Source: Mycobacterium sp. DL592
Lineage (GTDB): Bacteria; Actinomycetota; Actinomycetes; Mycobacteriales; Mycobacteriaceae
NCBI RefSeq assembly: GCF_011694515.1
Contig: NZ_CP050192.1
Coordinates: 2,973,301 to 3,037,300 of the forward strand
Reading direction: 5' to 3'
Length of the DNA: 64,000 nucleotides
This document shows positions 32,101-43,000 of this stretch, in pieces. Each line of letters begins with the position of its first letter. Position 1 is the first letter of the stretch. A program made the translations under genes and the position numbers. The notes under the pieces were generated by a model, which made no database searches, was not told the DNA's origin, and saw only the letters and a program-made list of their open reading frames with translations.

Positions 32101-33086
32101 GCACGCTGGTGTCCGCGCCCGATCTGGTGGCGTCGTTCCCGTTCCCGTACTCCGGTGACGCCTACCGGTACAGCACCAACCTCGAGCCGGCCGGCACCAC
32201 GGTGAGAACCCTTGCCGGACAGTGGGGTCAGCAGGTCATCCACATCGACAGCGAATACCGCCAGGAGCTGGCCGAGCGGCAGCGCATCCTGGCGGCCGAC
32301 CCCACCCGGCATGCCGCGCTGCCGCATATGCGGGTGGCGTGCTGGGACACCATGGTTGTGCTGATGACCGAGCTGGCCACCAGCTATCCCGACTCGATGT
32401 CCCTGAGCCGCGACGGCGAGGTGTGGCACTGGCGCAACGAACTGCTCGGCATCACCCAGGATTTCGTGATCGGTGACGAGTCCACGCTGCCGTGCGAGCC
32501 GCTGGCCTACATCGCCGGGCAGGTGCAGGACGACATCGTCCTGCTCGACCAGCGCGACGGCGACCTGTTCGCCGACGCCGGTGTGGTGACCTTCGCCGCG
32601 GGCTGGTCGTTCGGCTTCGACGTGGGCATGACGTTCCTGGAGATCCACGGTCCGGTGCCGCGGCTGCGGGAATCCGGGGTGATCACCCGGGCCCGCGAGT
32701 TCCTGATGCGGTTGCAGCCCAACCAGATCTACCGGCGGACCAACTGGTCGATGACAGTCGGCCGACGGCTCGACGTGTCCACCGAGACGATGCCCGAGTG
32801 GCTGCCCGACAAGGGTGAACTCGACGCCCTCGGCGACGAGGAGTTCGGCCGGCTGGTGCATCTGCGTGTCGAGGTGCAGCATCTGATCCGGCTGGCCGAA
32901 TCCGGCGCCATCTGCTTCCTGATCCGCAGTTACATGCTGCCGCTGGCCGACATCGCGACCGTCGAGCAGTGGCGGGATCGCACGGCGGCGGTGCTGGCCG
33001 AACTGCCCGAGGACATGGCCGACTACAAGGGCATCCTGGCCTATCGCGACCGTGCGGTGGACTGGTTGCGGTCTAGACCTCGATGA
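32097..33086 (+). CDS. Heme-dependent oxidative N-demethylase-like (DUF3445) subunit
   Basis: 329 residues of the DUF3445 family, the catalytic part of dimethylamine-type N-demethylases. Family features: FPFPYSGDAYRYSTNL near the start, FAAGWSFGFDVGMTFLEIHG in the middle, NWSMTVGRRLDV, and the HLRVEVQHLIRLAESGAICF segment toward the C-terminus. It should oxidise a small amine to formaldehyde plus demethylated amine with O2 and electrons from the coupled reductase. The GTG at 32097 overlaps the reductase stop. Its end overlaps the convergent rnj by 14 bases. Confidence 0.85.
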   Translation: MSTLVSAPDLVASFPFPYSGDAYRYSTNLEPAGTTVRTLAGQWGQQVIHIDSEYRQELAERQRILAADPTRHAALPHMRVACWDTMVVLMTELATSYPDSMSLSRDGEVWHWRNELLGITQDFVIGDESTLPCEPLAYIAGQVQDDIVLLDQRDGDLFADAGVVTFAAGWSFGFDVGMTFLEIHGPVPRLRESGVITRAREFLMRLQPNQIYRRTNWSMTVGRRLDVSTETMPEWLPDKGELDALGDEEFGRLVHLRVEVQHLIRLAESGAICFLIRSYMLPLADIATVEQWRDRTAAVLAELPEDMADYKGILAYRDRAVDWLRSRPR

Positions 33087-34752
33087 CGGTCGGCACGATC
33101 ATCGGCTGGCGGCGGTAGGTCTCCCCCACCCACTTGCCCACGGTGCGCCGTACCGCCTGCGCGATGCGCACCGGATCGGTGACGTTGTCGGCGGCAAGGG
33201 ATTCCAGGGCAGCTTCGACCTTGAGTGTCACCGGATCGAGGGCCTTGGGATCCTCCGAGAAACCCCGGGAATGCAGTTGCGGCGGGGCGGCGAGCCGGCC
33301 GGTGCCGCGGCGCAGCACCAAGGTGATCGCCACGAAACCCGAACTCAGGGTCAGCCGCTCGCCGAGCGTCGCATCTCCGACATCGCCGGTGATGAGGCCG
33401 TCGACGAACATCTTGCCGACCGGCACCGCCCCGGCGATGCTGGCCACACCGGACATCAGATCGACGCTGACCCCGTTCTCGGTCAACAGAATTCGGTCTT
33501 CGGGGACGCCGGTACCGGCAGCCAGCTTGGCGTTGGCCCGCAGCATCCGCCAGGTGCCGTGGACCGGCATCACGTTGCGGGGGCGGACACCGTTGTAGAG
33601 GAACAGCAGCTCGCCGGAATAGGCGTGACCCGAGACGTGCACTCGCACTTGCTGATTGGTGACGACACGCGCGCCGATCTTGGCCAGGCCGTCCATCACA
33701 CCGTAGACCGCCTCCTCGTTGCCGGGGATCAGCGAGGACGACAGGATGATCAGGTCGTCGGAGGTGATGGTGATGCTGCGATGCTCACCGCGCGACATCC
33801 GCGACAGCGCCGCCATCGGCTCGCCCTGAGTACCGGTGGTGATCAGCACGACCTGCCCGGGCAGCATCTCCTCGGCAGCGCCGATGTCGACGACATCGCG
33901 GTCCTCGATACTCAGGAATCCCAGGTCCTTCGCGATGCCCATGTTGCGGACCATCGAGCGGCCGACGAAGGACACCTTGCGGCCCAATGCCACGGCGGCG
34001 TCGATGATCTGCTGGACCCGGTCGACGTTGGAGGCGAAGCAGGCGACGATCACCCGCTGCCCCTCGGCGCCGCGGATGAGCCGGTGCAGGGTGGGCCCGA
34101 CTTCGCTCTCCGACGGCCCCACGCCGGGCAGCTCGGAGTTGGTCGAGTCGCACAGGAACAGGTCCACTCCCGCGTCGCCGAGACGCGACATGCCGGGCAG
34201 GTCGGTGGGACGGCCGTCGAGCGGCAGCTGGTCGAGTTTGATGTCGCCGGTGTGCAGGACAACTCCGGCGCCGGTGTGGATGGCGATGGCCAGCGCGTCG
34301 GGGATCGAATGGTTCACCGCGAAGTATTGGCATTCGAAAACGCCGTGGGCGCTTCGGGTGCCTTCGGAGACTTCGACGAACACCGGGTTGATGCGGTGTT
34401 CGCGGCATTTCGCGGCGACCAGGGCGAGGGTGAACTTCGAGCCCACGATCGGGATGTCGCCACGGAGCTTGAGCAGGAACGGGATCGCGCCGATGTGGTC
34501 TTCGTGGGCGTGGGTGAGCACGAGCGCTTCGATGTCGTCGAGGCGGTGCTCGATGAGGCGGATGTCGGGCAGGATCAGGTCCACACCCGGCTCGTCGTGG
34601 GTGGGGAACAGTGCCCCGCAGTCGACGATCAGCAGTCGGCCCAGGTGCTCGAAGACCATCATGTTGCGCCCGATTTCGCCGACCCCGCCCAGCGGGGTGA
34701 CGCGCAGCGCCCCCGGGGCCAGCGGTCCCGGGGGTGTCAGGTCGGTGTTCAC
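33073..34752 (-). CDS. rnj: Ribonuclease J
   Basis: Metallo-beta-lactamase / beta-CASP nuclease (559 residues) for 5'-3' exo- and endonucleolytic RNA decay and rRNA maturation. The metal site is LTHAHEDHIGAIPF; the beta-CASP part includes CDSTNSELPG and the C-terminal HVSGHAYSGELL segment. The start is GTG 34752 (VNTDLTPPGPLAPG); the frame beyond is inside dapA. It is seven bases after dapA, so cotranscribed. Corresponds to Rv2752c. Confidence 0.95.
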   Translation of the reverse strand: MNTDLTPPGPLAPGALRVTPLGGVGEIGRNMMVFEHLGRLLIVDCGALFPTHDEPGVDLILPDIRLIEHRLDDIEALVLTHAHEDHIGAIPFLLKLRGDIPIVGSKFTLALVAAKCREHRINPVFVEVSEGTRSAHGVFECQYFAVNHSIPDALAIAIHTGAGVVLHTGDIKLDQLPLDGRPTDLPGMSRLGDAGVDLFLCDSTNSELPGVGPSESEVGPTLHRLIRGAEGQRVIVACFASNVDRVQQIIDAAVALGRKVSFVGRSMVRNMGIAKDLGFLSIEDRDVVDIGAAEEMLPGQVVLITTGTQGEPMAALSRMSRGEHRSITITSDDLIILSSSLIPGNEEAVYGVMDGLAKIGARVVTNQQVRVHVSGHAYSGELLFLYNGVRPRNVMPVHGTWRMLRANAKLAAGTGVPEDRILLTENGVSVDLMSGVASIAGAVPVGKMFVDGLITGDVGDATLGERLTLSSGFVAITLVLRRGTGRLAAPPQLHSRGFSEDPKALDPVTLKVEAALESLAADNVTDPVRIAQAVRRTVGKWVGETYRRQPMIVPTVIEV

Positions 34753-34759
34753 GCGCGGC

Positions 34760-35668
<909 letters not shown>

Positions 35669-35670
35669 CT

Positions 35671-35676
35671 AGATTA
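35671..35676 (-). promoter_or_regulatory. -10 box TAATCT of dapA-rnj
   Basis: Minus-strand TAATCT eight bases before GTG 35662; start predicted within about two bases of the codon. Confidence 0.45.
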
Positions 35677-35687
35677 CCCGGTCGGGC

Positions 35688-36440
35688 TCAGACCTCCGTC
35701 GCCAGCGGCGACGTTGCCACCTCGGTGCCATCGGCCAGCTCGGTGATCTCGAAATCGGCGAACACTGACGGCGCGACCTGGGTCAACTCCCGCAGGCAGG
35801 CGATCGCCAGCCGGCGGATCTCCACGTCGGCGTGCTCGCTGGCCCGCATGGCGATGAAGTGCCGCCAGGCCCGGTAGTTTCCGGTGACCACGATGCGGGT
35901 CTCGGTGTCGTTGGGCAGGACCGCGCGGGCGGCCTGGCGGGCCTGTTTGCGCCGCAGCACCGCGTTGGGCTGGTCGGCGAACTTGGCCTCCAGCTTCTCC
36001 AGCAGCTCGGCGTAGGCGGCGCGGCTGGCGTCGGCGGCCTCGAGCAGGATCTGCTGGAGTTCGGGATCGTCTTCGAGGGCGGGCGGAACGACTACCTGGG
36101 CTTCGTTCTCGGGTACGTAGCGCTGGGACAGCTGCGAGTAGCTCAGGTGGCGGTGCCGGATCAGTTCGTGGGTGCACGAGCGGGAGAGGCCGGTGATGTA
36201 GAAGCTCACCGAGGCGTGTTCGAGCACCGAGAAGTGGCCGACGTCGATGATGTGCTTGAGGTAGGCGGCGTTGGTGGCGGTGCGCGGGTTGGGTTTGGAC
36301 CAGCTCTGGTAGCAGGCCCGGCCGGCGAACTCCAGCAGCGCCTCACCGCCGTCGGCGTCGGTGCTCCAGGGCACGTCGGGCGGCGCCAAGAACTCGGTCT
36401 TGGCGATCAGTTGCACGCGCAGCGGCGCCGTCTCGGCCAC
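35688..36440 (-). CDS. thyX: Flavin-dependent thymidylate synthase
   Basis: FAD- and NADPH-dependent dUMP methylation. 250 residues; the ThyX motif [13 protein letters not shown] (95-107) is intact, preceded by [19 protein letters not shown] folate-dependent ThyA is also encoded at 56 kb, so two thymidylate synthases are present, as in M. tuberculosis. Start GTG 36440 with TACTGT six bases upstream (leaderless). 25 bases upstream of dapA on the same strand. Confidence 0.97.
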   Translation of the reverse strand: MAETAPLRVQLIAKTEFLAPPDVPWSTDADGGEALLEFAGRACYQSWSKPNPRTATNAAYLKHIIDVGHFSVLEHASVSFYITGLSRSCTHELIRHRHLSYSQLSQRYVPENEAQVVVPPALEDDPELQQILLEAADASRAAYAELLEKLEAKFADQPNAVLRRKQARQAARAVLPNDTETRIVVTGNYRAWRHFIAMRASEHADVEIRRLAIACLRELTQVAPSVFADFEITELADGTEVATSPLATEV

Positions 36441-36446
36441 GGAAGA

Positions 36447-36452
36447 ACAGTA
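36447..36452 (-). promoter_or_regulatory. -10 box TACTGT of thyX
   Basis: Minus-strand TACTGT six bases before GTG 36440; predicted leaderless. Confidence 0.5.
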
Positions 36453-36500
36453 GCGCTGCGGGCGTATCCCCAGTGAACTGACAGGCGCGGGGCACGCTCG

Positions 36501-36506
36501 TAGACT
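36501..36506 (+). promoter_or_regulatory. -10 box TAGACT of the coiled-coil gene
   Basis: TAGACT, seven bases, ATG 36514; predicted leaderless. Confidence 0.5.
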
Positions 36507-36513
36507 CGCACCT

Positions 36514-36786
36514 ATGTCCTCGCTGGCCGACCTAGAAGCGCGCGTTGCTGCCCTCGAGGCGTCGCAGGCCGACTACCGCGCAGTGCTCGCGGCCGTCAAT
36601 GCGCTGGGTGAAAACCAGCGGGACCAGGCCGAGCGTCTTGGTCGGGTAGAGACGCGCCTCGACACGGTAGAAGTCAGGCTAACCAGAGTCGAATCGACAC
36701 TCGATGACACCAACGCCCGCGTCCGTTCACTCGAGGACACCACCTTCGAGATCAAGGAACTCCTGATCCGCGCGCTCGACCGCTGA
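36514..36786 (+). CDS. Small coiled-coil protein
   Basis: A 90-residue protein that is a heptad coiled coil over almost its entire length ([12 protein letters not shown], then V-E-T-R-L / V-E-V-R-L / V-E-S-T-L repeats). No membrane or metal motif. Similar coiled-coil mini-proteins sometimes accompany antitoxin- or phage-like genes, but no partner is identified. The TAGACT box and start spacing support a real gene. Function unknown. Confidence 0.65.
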   Translation: MSSLADLEARVAALEASQADYRAVLAAVNALGENQRDQAERLGRVETRLDTVEVRLTRVESTLDDTNARVRSLEDTTFEIKELLIRALDR

Positions 36787-36870
36787 CGCTGCCTTTGCGA
36801 TCACCGAGAGTCGATCGCAGTGATCGCAAACCTGGGCAATTGCGTTGGTGTGCAGCATCCTTCCCGAAGT

Positions 36871-37779
36871 ATGAGCATCGACGAGTCGGTTGCGGCCACG
36901 CCGCATGGCTTCACCCTCAAACAACGCAGACGCTGGCCCTACCTGATTGCTGCCATTGTTGTAATCGCGGCGGCGGCAATCTATTTCGTCGTGCAGCGCT
37001 CCGGTGGCACCACATCGGCGAATGAGACCGCCGGCGCCACGCTCGATGTCGTCTACCTGGATTCCAACCCGGCCGAGAAGGCCATCATCGAATACATCGC
37101 CGCCAATGTCGCCCCTGACTACAACGTCAAGGTGGCGGCGGTGGGACTCGGCGACAGCACGCAGATCAACCAGACCATCAGCGACGGCCACTACGCGGGC
37201 ACTATCTTCCAGCACCGGCACTGGCTGCAACAGGTGCTCGACGCCAACCCGAGCTTCAAGGAGCAGGCCGCCACCGGACCGTTCTTCCACTGGGTATTCG
37301 GTATCTGGTCGGACAAATACAAGACGCCGCAGGAACTTCCGGACGGGGCGACGGTGTCGCTGCTGGCCGATCCTGCCAATAACGCCCAGGGCATCTGGTA
37401 TCTGGCGCAGGCCGGACTGGTCACGCTGCGCCCCGACGCCGACATCACCGCCTTGACCACCAAAGACATCTCCGCCAACCCGAAGAACCTCAAGTTCACC
37501 CTGCTGGACTTCGGCGCCCAACCGCGCGCGCTGCCCGACCTGGACGCCATCGTCGGCTACGCGGAGTCGTTCCTGGCCGCCGGCGTGAGCGAGGACAAGC
37601 TGATCTTCGCACCGAAGTCGCCCGACGAATTCGCCTCGGTGCTCACGGTGGGCAGCAACTACATCGACACCGACAACATCAAGAACCTCATCAAGGCGTT
37701 CAAGGACCCGCGGGTCCAGCAGTTCATCGCCACCGATCCTGAGGTGAAAAAGCTTGCGCTGCCGGGCAATCCCGGGTGA
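36871..37779 (+). CDS. NlpA/MetQ-like substrate-binding protein with N-terminal anchor
   Basis: 302 residues: cytoplasmic N-terminus, one transmembrane anchor (WPYLIAAIVVIAAAAIYFVV), then a NlpA-lipoprotein-type binding domain (LDVVYLDSNPAEKAIIEYIA, ADPANNAQGIWYLAQAGLV, LTTKDISANPKNLKFTLLD, FAPKSPDEFASVL). MetQ relatives bind methionine or other sulfur compounds. No permease or ATPase lies nearby, and the GTGA overlap with a flavin monooxygenase suggests delivery of an organosulfur or amine substrate to that enzyme. The start is ATG 36871; GTG 36820 is possible. Confidence 0.8.
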   Translation: MSIDESVAATPHGFTLKQRRRWPYLIAAIVVIAAAAIYFVVQRSGGTTSANETAGATLDVVYLDSNPAEKAIIEYIAANVAPDYNVKVAAVGLGDSTQINQTISDGHYAGTIFQHRHWLQQVLDANPSFKEQAATGPFFHWVFGIWSDKYKTPQELPDGATVSLLADPANNAQGIWYLAQAGLVTLRPDADITALTTKDISANPKNLKFTLLDFGAQPRALPDLDAIVGYAESFLAAGVSEDKLIFAPKSPDEFASVLTVGSNYIDTDNIKNLIKAFKDPRVQQFIATDPEVKKLALPGNPG

Positions 37780-39113
37780 GCGCCCGCCAATTGCACCTGG
37801 GGGTCAACGTCCTGTCCGACGGGATGCACCCGGCGGCGTGGCAGTTCCCCGGAGCTGACCCGAACTGGTTCACCGACCTGTCGTTCTGGCTCAACCTGGC
37901 GCGGATCTCCGAGCGGGGCACGCTGGATGCGCTGTTCCTGGCCGACAGTCCGTCGCTGTTCCAGGACCCCGCGCAGCCGTTGGTGGCCCCGCCCCTGGCC
38001 CTGGATCCGTTGATCCTGCTGTCGGCGCTGGCGTCGGCGACCACGCATCTGGGGTTGATCGCGACGGTGTCCACGTCGTTCGAGGAGCCCTACAACGTGG
38101 CCCGGCGATTCGCCTCACTCGACCATCTCAGCCGCGGCCGGGTCGCGTGGAACGTGGTCACCAGCAGCGACCCGTACGCGTGGAACAACTTCGGCGGCGG
38201 CGCCCAGCCTGACCGTGGGCAGCGGTACCGCCGGGCCGCCGAGTTCATCGATGTGGTTCGTGCGCTGTGGGATTCGTGGGACGACGACGCCGTGCTCGCC
38301 GACAAGGCGACCGGCGCGTTCAGCAGGCCGGGTGCGATCCACACCATCGACCATCGCGGGGAGTTCTTCTCCGTCGACGGACCGCTGACCCTGCCCCGTC
38401 CCCCGCAGGGCCACCCGGTGCTGTTCCAGGCGGGCGGGTCGTCAGGCGGGCTGGACCTGGCCGCCCGCTACGCCGACGGGGTGTTCGCCGCACAGGCTTC
38501 ACTGCCGGATGCGCTGCGCAATGCCGCCGAGTTGCGCTCGCGCACTGTCGCTCACGGCCGTCCGCGCGACGCGGTCCGCATCATGCCGGGGTTGTCGTTC
38601 GTGCTGGGCAGCACACAGGCCGAGGCACGGCGCCGCAACGACGAGCTCAACGAGCTGGCCGGCGAGCGGCGGCTGGCGCATCTGGCCGGCCAGTTGTCGG
38701 TGGACGCCTCGGAGCTGTCGTGGGACAAGCCGCTGCCGCAGTGGCTGTTGGACGGCGCCGTCACCGACACCGGCTCGCAGGGGGCTCGCGACATCGTGGT
38801 GAACCTGGCCCGCCGGGAGAATCTGACGGTGCGCGAACTGCTCGACCGGGTGATCACCTGGCACCGGCTGGTGGTCGGCGGACCTGAACAGATCGCCGAC
38901 GCGATCGAGGAGTGGTTCGTCGCAGGCGCGGTCGACGGGTTCAACCTGATGCCCGACGTATTCCCCTCCGGCCTGGAACTGTTCGTCGATCACGTCATTC
39001 CGATCCTGCGGGAACGTGGACTGTTCCGCCGCGAGTACACGACGTCGACGTTGCGGGGGCATCTGGGACTGGCGCGAGTGCCGGACCGCCGGGTGGTCGC
39101 CCAGGCGGGGTGA
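37776..39113 (+). CDS. NtaA/DmoA-type FMNH2-dependent monooxygenase
   Basis: 445-residue bacterial-luciferase-fold enzyme of the nitrilotriacetate/DMS monooxygenase group: DALFLADSPSLF, RFASLDHLSRGRVAWNVVTS, AWNNFGG, PVLFQAGGSSGGLDLAARYAD. These need reduced FMN from a separate reductase, which is not adjacent. Substrates in the family are nitrogenous or organosulfur xenobiotics. GTG 37776 overlaps the upstream binding-protein stop. Confidence 0.88.
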   Translation: MSARQLHLGVNVLSDGMHPAAWQFPGADPNWFTDLSFWLNLARISERGTLDALFLADSPSLFQDPAQPLVAPPLALDPLILLSALASATTHLGLIATVSTSFEEPYNVARRFASLDHLSRGRVAWNVVTSSDPYAWNNFGGGAQPDRGQRYRRAAEFIDVVRALWDSWDDDAVLADKATGAFSRPGAIHTIDHRGEFFSVDGPLTLPRPPQGHPVLFQAGGSSGGLDLAARYADGVFAAQASLPDALRNAAELRSRTVAHGRPRDAVRIMPGLSFVLGSTQAEARRRNDELNELAGERRLAHLAGQLSVDASELSWDKPLPQWLLDGAVTDTGSQGARDIVVNLARRENLTVRELLDRVITWHRLVVGGPEQIADAIEEWFVAGAVDGFNLMPDVFPSGLELFVDHVIPILRERGLFRREYTTSTLRGHLGLARVPDRRVVAQAG

Positions 39114-39145
39114 GCGTCCGGCGCGCGGACGTGGGATGCGCGCGT

Positions 39146-39151
39146 TAACGT
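39146..39151 (+). promoter_or_regulatory. -10 box TAACGT of the deaminase-fold gene
   Basis: TAACGT, five bases, ATG 39157; predicted start on or beside the ATG. Confidence 0.45.
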
Positions 39152-39156
39152 GGGCC

Positions 39157-39738
39157 ATGTCGACGATTGCGCCGCGCCTGCTGGACGTATTGGAGCACGA
39201 GATCCTGCCGCTGACCGAGCGGGGTGTGGCGGCGGGCAACAAGGTGTTCGGGGCGGCCATCCTGCGCAAGGACGACCTGTCAGTCGTCGTCTCCGAGACC
39301 AACGGCGAGACCGAGAACCCGTTGTGGCACGGCGAAGTTCACACACTCAAGCGGTTCTACGAGCTGCCGGAACGGCCCGGGTCCGACGAGCTGATCTTCC
39401 TGTCCACCCATGAGCCGTGCACCATGTGCATGTCGGCGATCACCTGGGCGGGCTTCGACAACTTCTACTACTTCTTCAGCCACGAGGACTCCCGGGACAG
39501 ATTCGCCATCCCGCACGATCTCAAGATCCTTTCCGAGGTGTTCGGGCTGCAGCCCGGCGGATACCGCCGCCGTAACGCGTTCTGGACGGCGTATTCGATG
39601 CCGGCCCTCGCCGACTCCGAACCCGAGCCGCTGCGTACAAAGCTTCAGGCGCAGGAACAGCGTATCCGCGAGCAGTACGACGTGCTGTCGTCGCGGTATC
39701 AGGAATCCAAGAGCGACAACGATATTCCGCTGAGCTGA
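39157..39738 (+). CDS. Cytidine/deoxycytidylate deaminase-fold protein
   Basis: 193 residues with the zinc deaminase signature: H58-x-E60 in HGEVHTLKRF and PCTMC (C88, C91). The fold is that of CDA/guanine-type deaminases; a C-terminal helical extension from about 155 is polar. Substrate unknown; a nucleoside, nucleotide or free base is possible. ATG 39157 is supported by a TAACGT box. Next to the defence island but shows no defence-specific feature. Confidence 0.8.
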   Translation: MSTIAPRLLDVLEHEILPLTERGVAAGNKVFGAAILRKDDLSVVVSETNGETENPLWHGEVHTLKRFYELPERPGSDELIFLSTHEPCTMCMSAITWAGFDNFYYFFSHEDSRDRFAIPHDLKILSEVFGLQPGGYRRRNAFWTAYSMPALADSEPEPLRTKLQAQEQRIREQYDVLSSRYQESKSDNDIPLS

Positions 39739-39788
39739 TCGCTTCGCGAACTCCCAGGCGCGAAGTCAGGGATGCCGATCACGGAGTT

Positions 39789-40004
39789 CTAATTCTCGAC
39801 CGTCAGCCTTGGATTACGACCGCTGACAATGTTCTGCACCGTACCGCGAGGAAAGCCGGTCGCCTGCTCCAGTTCGTTGTAGCTATATCCAAGCTCTTTG
39901 GCTGCACGGATCAAGTCGTAGAGCTTTCGTGTGTCGGCAACGACAGCGCTCACTCGGTCCGTGATCCCCGTGAGGGTCCGATCACTATGCGGTTGTTCAG
40001 CCAT
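39789..40004 (-). CDS. Small HTH protein downstream of hsdR
   Basis: 71 residues. The C-terminal part (GYSYNELEQATGFPRGTVQN) is a compact helix-turn-helix; the N-terminal part is helical. ATG 40004 has GTGGAG eight bases upstream; GTG 40016 is an alternative. It starts 12 bases after the hsdR stop, so it is probably the last gene of that transcript and could control the restriction locus, which is inference. Confidence 0.65.
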   Translation of the reverse strand: MAEQPHSDRTLTGITDRVSAVVADTRKLYDLIRAAKELGYSYNELEQATGFPRGTVQNIVSGRNPRLTVEN

Positions 40005-40016
40005 TGACAGCTCCAC

Positions 40017-43000
40017 TCACTTGCTCGCACTGACGCCCGCATAACGAGGCGCCAGCGCCTCCATCTGTTCGATGACGAGCTTGATAGCAGCGGGTTGCTT
40101 GTCGGGCGGGTACTTGTACTTGACGAGCAACCGCTTGATCGACGAGCGCAGTTTGGCACGCACGTCGTCGCGCACCGTCCAGTCCGTCTTGGTGTCGCGC
40201 TGCATGACGCCCACCAGTTCGCGGGCGATCTGGGCTAGCACGTCCTCGCCTTGCTCTTCGACCGCGGACTCGTTCTGGGCGACGGCGTCGTAAAATGCTA
40301 GCTCGTCGTGGGAAAGCGGCGGGGCGAAATGCGCGCCGCGGTTACCCTCGGCGGCAACCTCTTTCGCCATCTCGATCAGCTCAGCGATCACCTCGGCCGA
40401 TGTCAGTTGCTGGTTGGTGTAGCGCCGCATGAGTTCGGTGATGCGCTCGGAGAAAGCCCGCTGACGCACCACATTGTTCTGGGTGGCGCGCGCCGCCTCC
40501 TCGGTGATCACCGCGCGCAGGGCTTCGATGGCCAGATGTGGGTTGCTGGCCTTCTTCGCCTGAGCTTCGAACTCCGGGCTCAGATCGCTCAGCGATGGCT
40601 TAGGTAGGCCGGCGGCATCGTAGATGTCGACGATCCCGTCCGACGCAGTCGAGTCGTAGACCAGGGTCGAGAGCATCCGCTTGATCTCCTCAGGCACCGG
40701 CTTGCCGGATGCCTGCCGCTCCTGGGCGTCGAACTTAGCCATCCACACCCGGACCTGCTCGTAGAACTTGGCGGTCGGGCGCAGGCTATCCAGCGTTTGA
40801 CTGCCGGCGCACAGCGCCCAGGCCCGAGCCAGTTGATTGGCCAGCGCGCGGAACCGGTCGGCGAGAGTCGCCTGACCCTCCGCGACCTGGTTACCCGGCG
40901 TGCCAGGATCGCGTAGATAGTTCGTGAGACCCACCGCGGCCTTCATCCACCCGTGCGACTCGGTGATCTTGGCGCGCCAGTCGTACCCGGCGCACAGCGC
41001 GTCGATCTGGGCGATCAGCGTTTCGGTGAGCCCGACGGCTTCGTCGATGTTCTTGCCGACCGGCCGTTCCTTCCGGTCGGTCTGGGTGTACTCGGCGAGC
41101 GCCTTGTTCAGGTTCTCGACAAGCGGCGCGTACGCGACTAGCAGACCGTTTGGCTTCTCACGGAAGGTTCGGTTGACACGGGCCAGGGTCTGCATCAGCA
41201 GCGCACCCTTGAGCGGGCGGTCAAGGTAGAGCGTATGCAGCGGCGGAGCGTCGAAGCCGGTGAGCATCATGTCCTTTACCAGGACGATCTGCAGTTCGTC
41301 GTCGGGATCGCGCAGCCGCTTCTGGATCGTCTTGTTCAGCGCGTCACGCCGTACGTGTTTGGCGATCGGCTCCTGGTCTTTGGCGCTGCCCGAGTAGACG
41401 ACTTTGACGACGCCCTTGTCGACGGCGTCGTCGTGCCATTCCGGCCGCAGTTTAATGATCTCCTCGTAGAGGTTGGCGCAGATTTCGCGGGTGGCTCCGA
41501 CGATGAAGGCCTTGCCGGGGCAGGAGATGAACTTGCGCATCTCGGCTGAACGGATCTCCCAGTGCTCGACGATGTCGCGGGCCAGCGCCGCCAGGCGGTC
41601 CGGCGCGCCGTAGACGGCGTTGATCACCGCGACGGACTTTTCGATCTGATCGCGTTCCACATCATCGAGGCCGGAGGTGACTTCGTCGGCGGCCTTGTCC
41701 AGGTCGTCCTCGCTGACACCTTCGGCGAGGGTGACCTTGATCAGGCGAGGCTCGAAATAGACTGGGACCGTGGCCTTGTCGTTGACGGCGCGGGTAAGGT
41801 CGTAGACGTCGATGTCCGGGCCGAACACGTCGCGGGTGTCGCGGTCGGCCTCGCAGATCGGGGTTCCGGTGAAGGCGATGAACACCGCGTTGGGCAGCGC
41901 GTCGCGGATGTGGCGGGCGTAGCCGTCGAGGTCGTCGTAGTGGCTTCGGTGGGCCTCGTCGACGACAACGATGATGTTTCGACGGTCAGACAGCAGCGGG
42001 TGATCGGCACCGGATTCCCGTTCGGCTTCGGTGCGGCTGAACTTCTGCAAGGTGGTGAAGTAGATGCCGCCCGTCGCGCGGTTGGTCAGTTCGTCGCGCA
42101 ATTGCGCGCGGGATGTGATCTTGACGGGCGACTCACCCAGCAGCCGGGACCGGTTGAAGGTCTCGTAGAGCTGGCCGTCGAGGTCCTTGCGGTCGGTCAC
42201 CACGACGACCGTCGGGTTCTTCAGCTTGGGCTGCGCGGCAACCAGATGGGTGTAGAGCTCCATCTCCATCGACTTGCCTGACCCCTGGGTGTGCCAGACG
42301 ACACCGGCCTTGCCGTTGCTCTCGGCCGCGGCGACGGTGGAGCCGACGGCCTTGGTGACCGCAAAGTACTGGTGCGGCTTGGCGATTCGCTTGACGAGCC
42401 CGTCCGCACCGGCGTCGAAGGCGGTGAAGTTCCGCAGCAGTTGCAGGAACCGTTCGGAGTTGAACAGGCCCTCGATCAGGTACTCAAGCTCGGTGCCGAG
42501 GTGGACGTCGTCGACGGGCTTGCCGAAGGTCACCGGACGGCCGTCGTCATCGACGTTCCACGGCGCATAGTGCTCCAGCGGAGTGAACGGGGTGCCGTAG
42601 CGGGCGGTGATCCCATCGCTGATGACGTTGAGGACGGCGAATCGGAACGCCATCGGGAACTCACGTAGGTAGGTGGCGAACTGGGCGTGCGCGCTGGCCA
42701 AGTCGGCGTTCTTGGAGCCGGCCTGCTTGAGCTCGAAGAACGCGATGGGCATGCCGTTGAGGTAGAGCACGACATCGAACCGGCGGTCGTGTTCTGCCGA
42801 CCGGATGGTGACCTGTTTGACCGCGAGCAGCTCATTCTCCTCGGGGCGGTGACTGACCAGCCGGATGGTGGGGTTCTGTTCGATACCGTCGGCGTCGATG
42901 TAGCTGATGCCGCGGTAGCCGTCGACCAGGTACTGATGCAGGCGGAAGTTCTCAGTGATGGCGTCCTGCGAGGACGGCTGCAGGATCGCGGCGCGTGCTT

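Noticed and set aside
41562..42281. Plus-strand open frame antisense to hsdR
   Set aside because: Shadow of the HsdR motor domain; no ribosome site.
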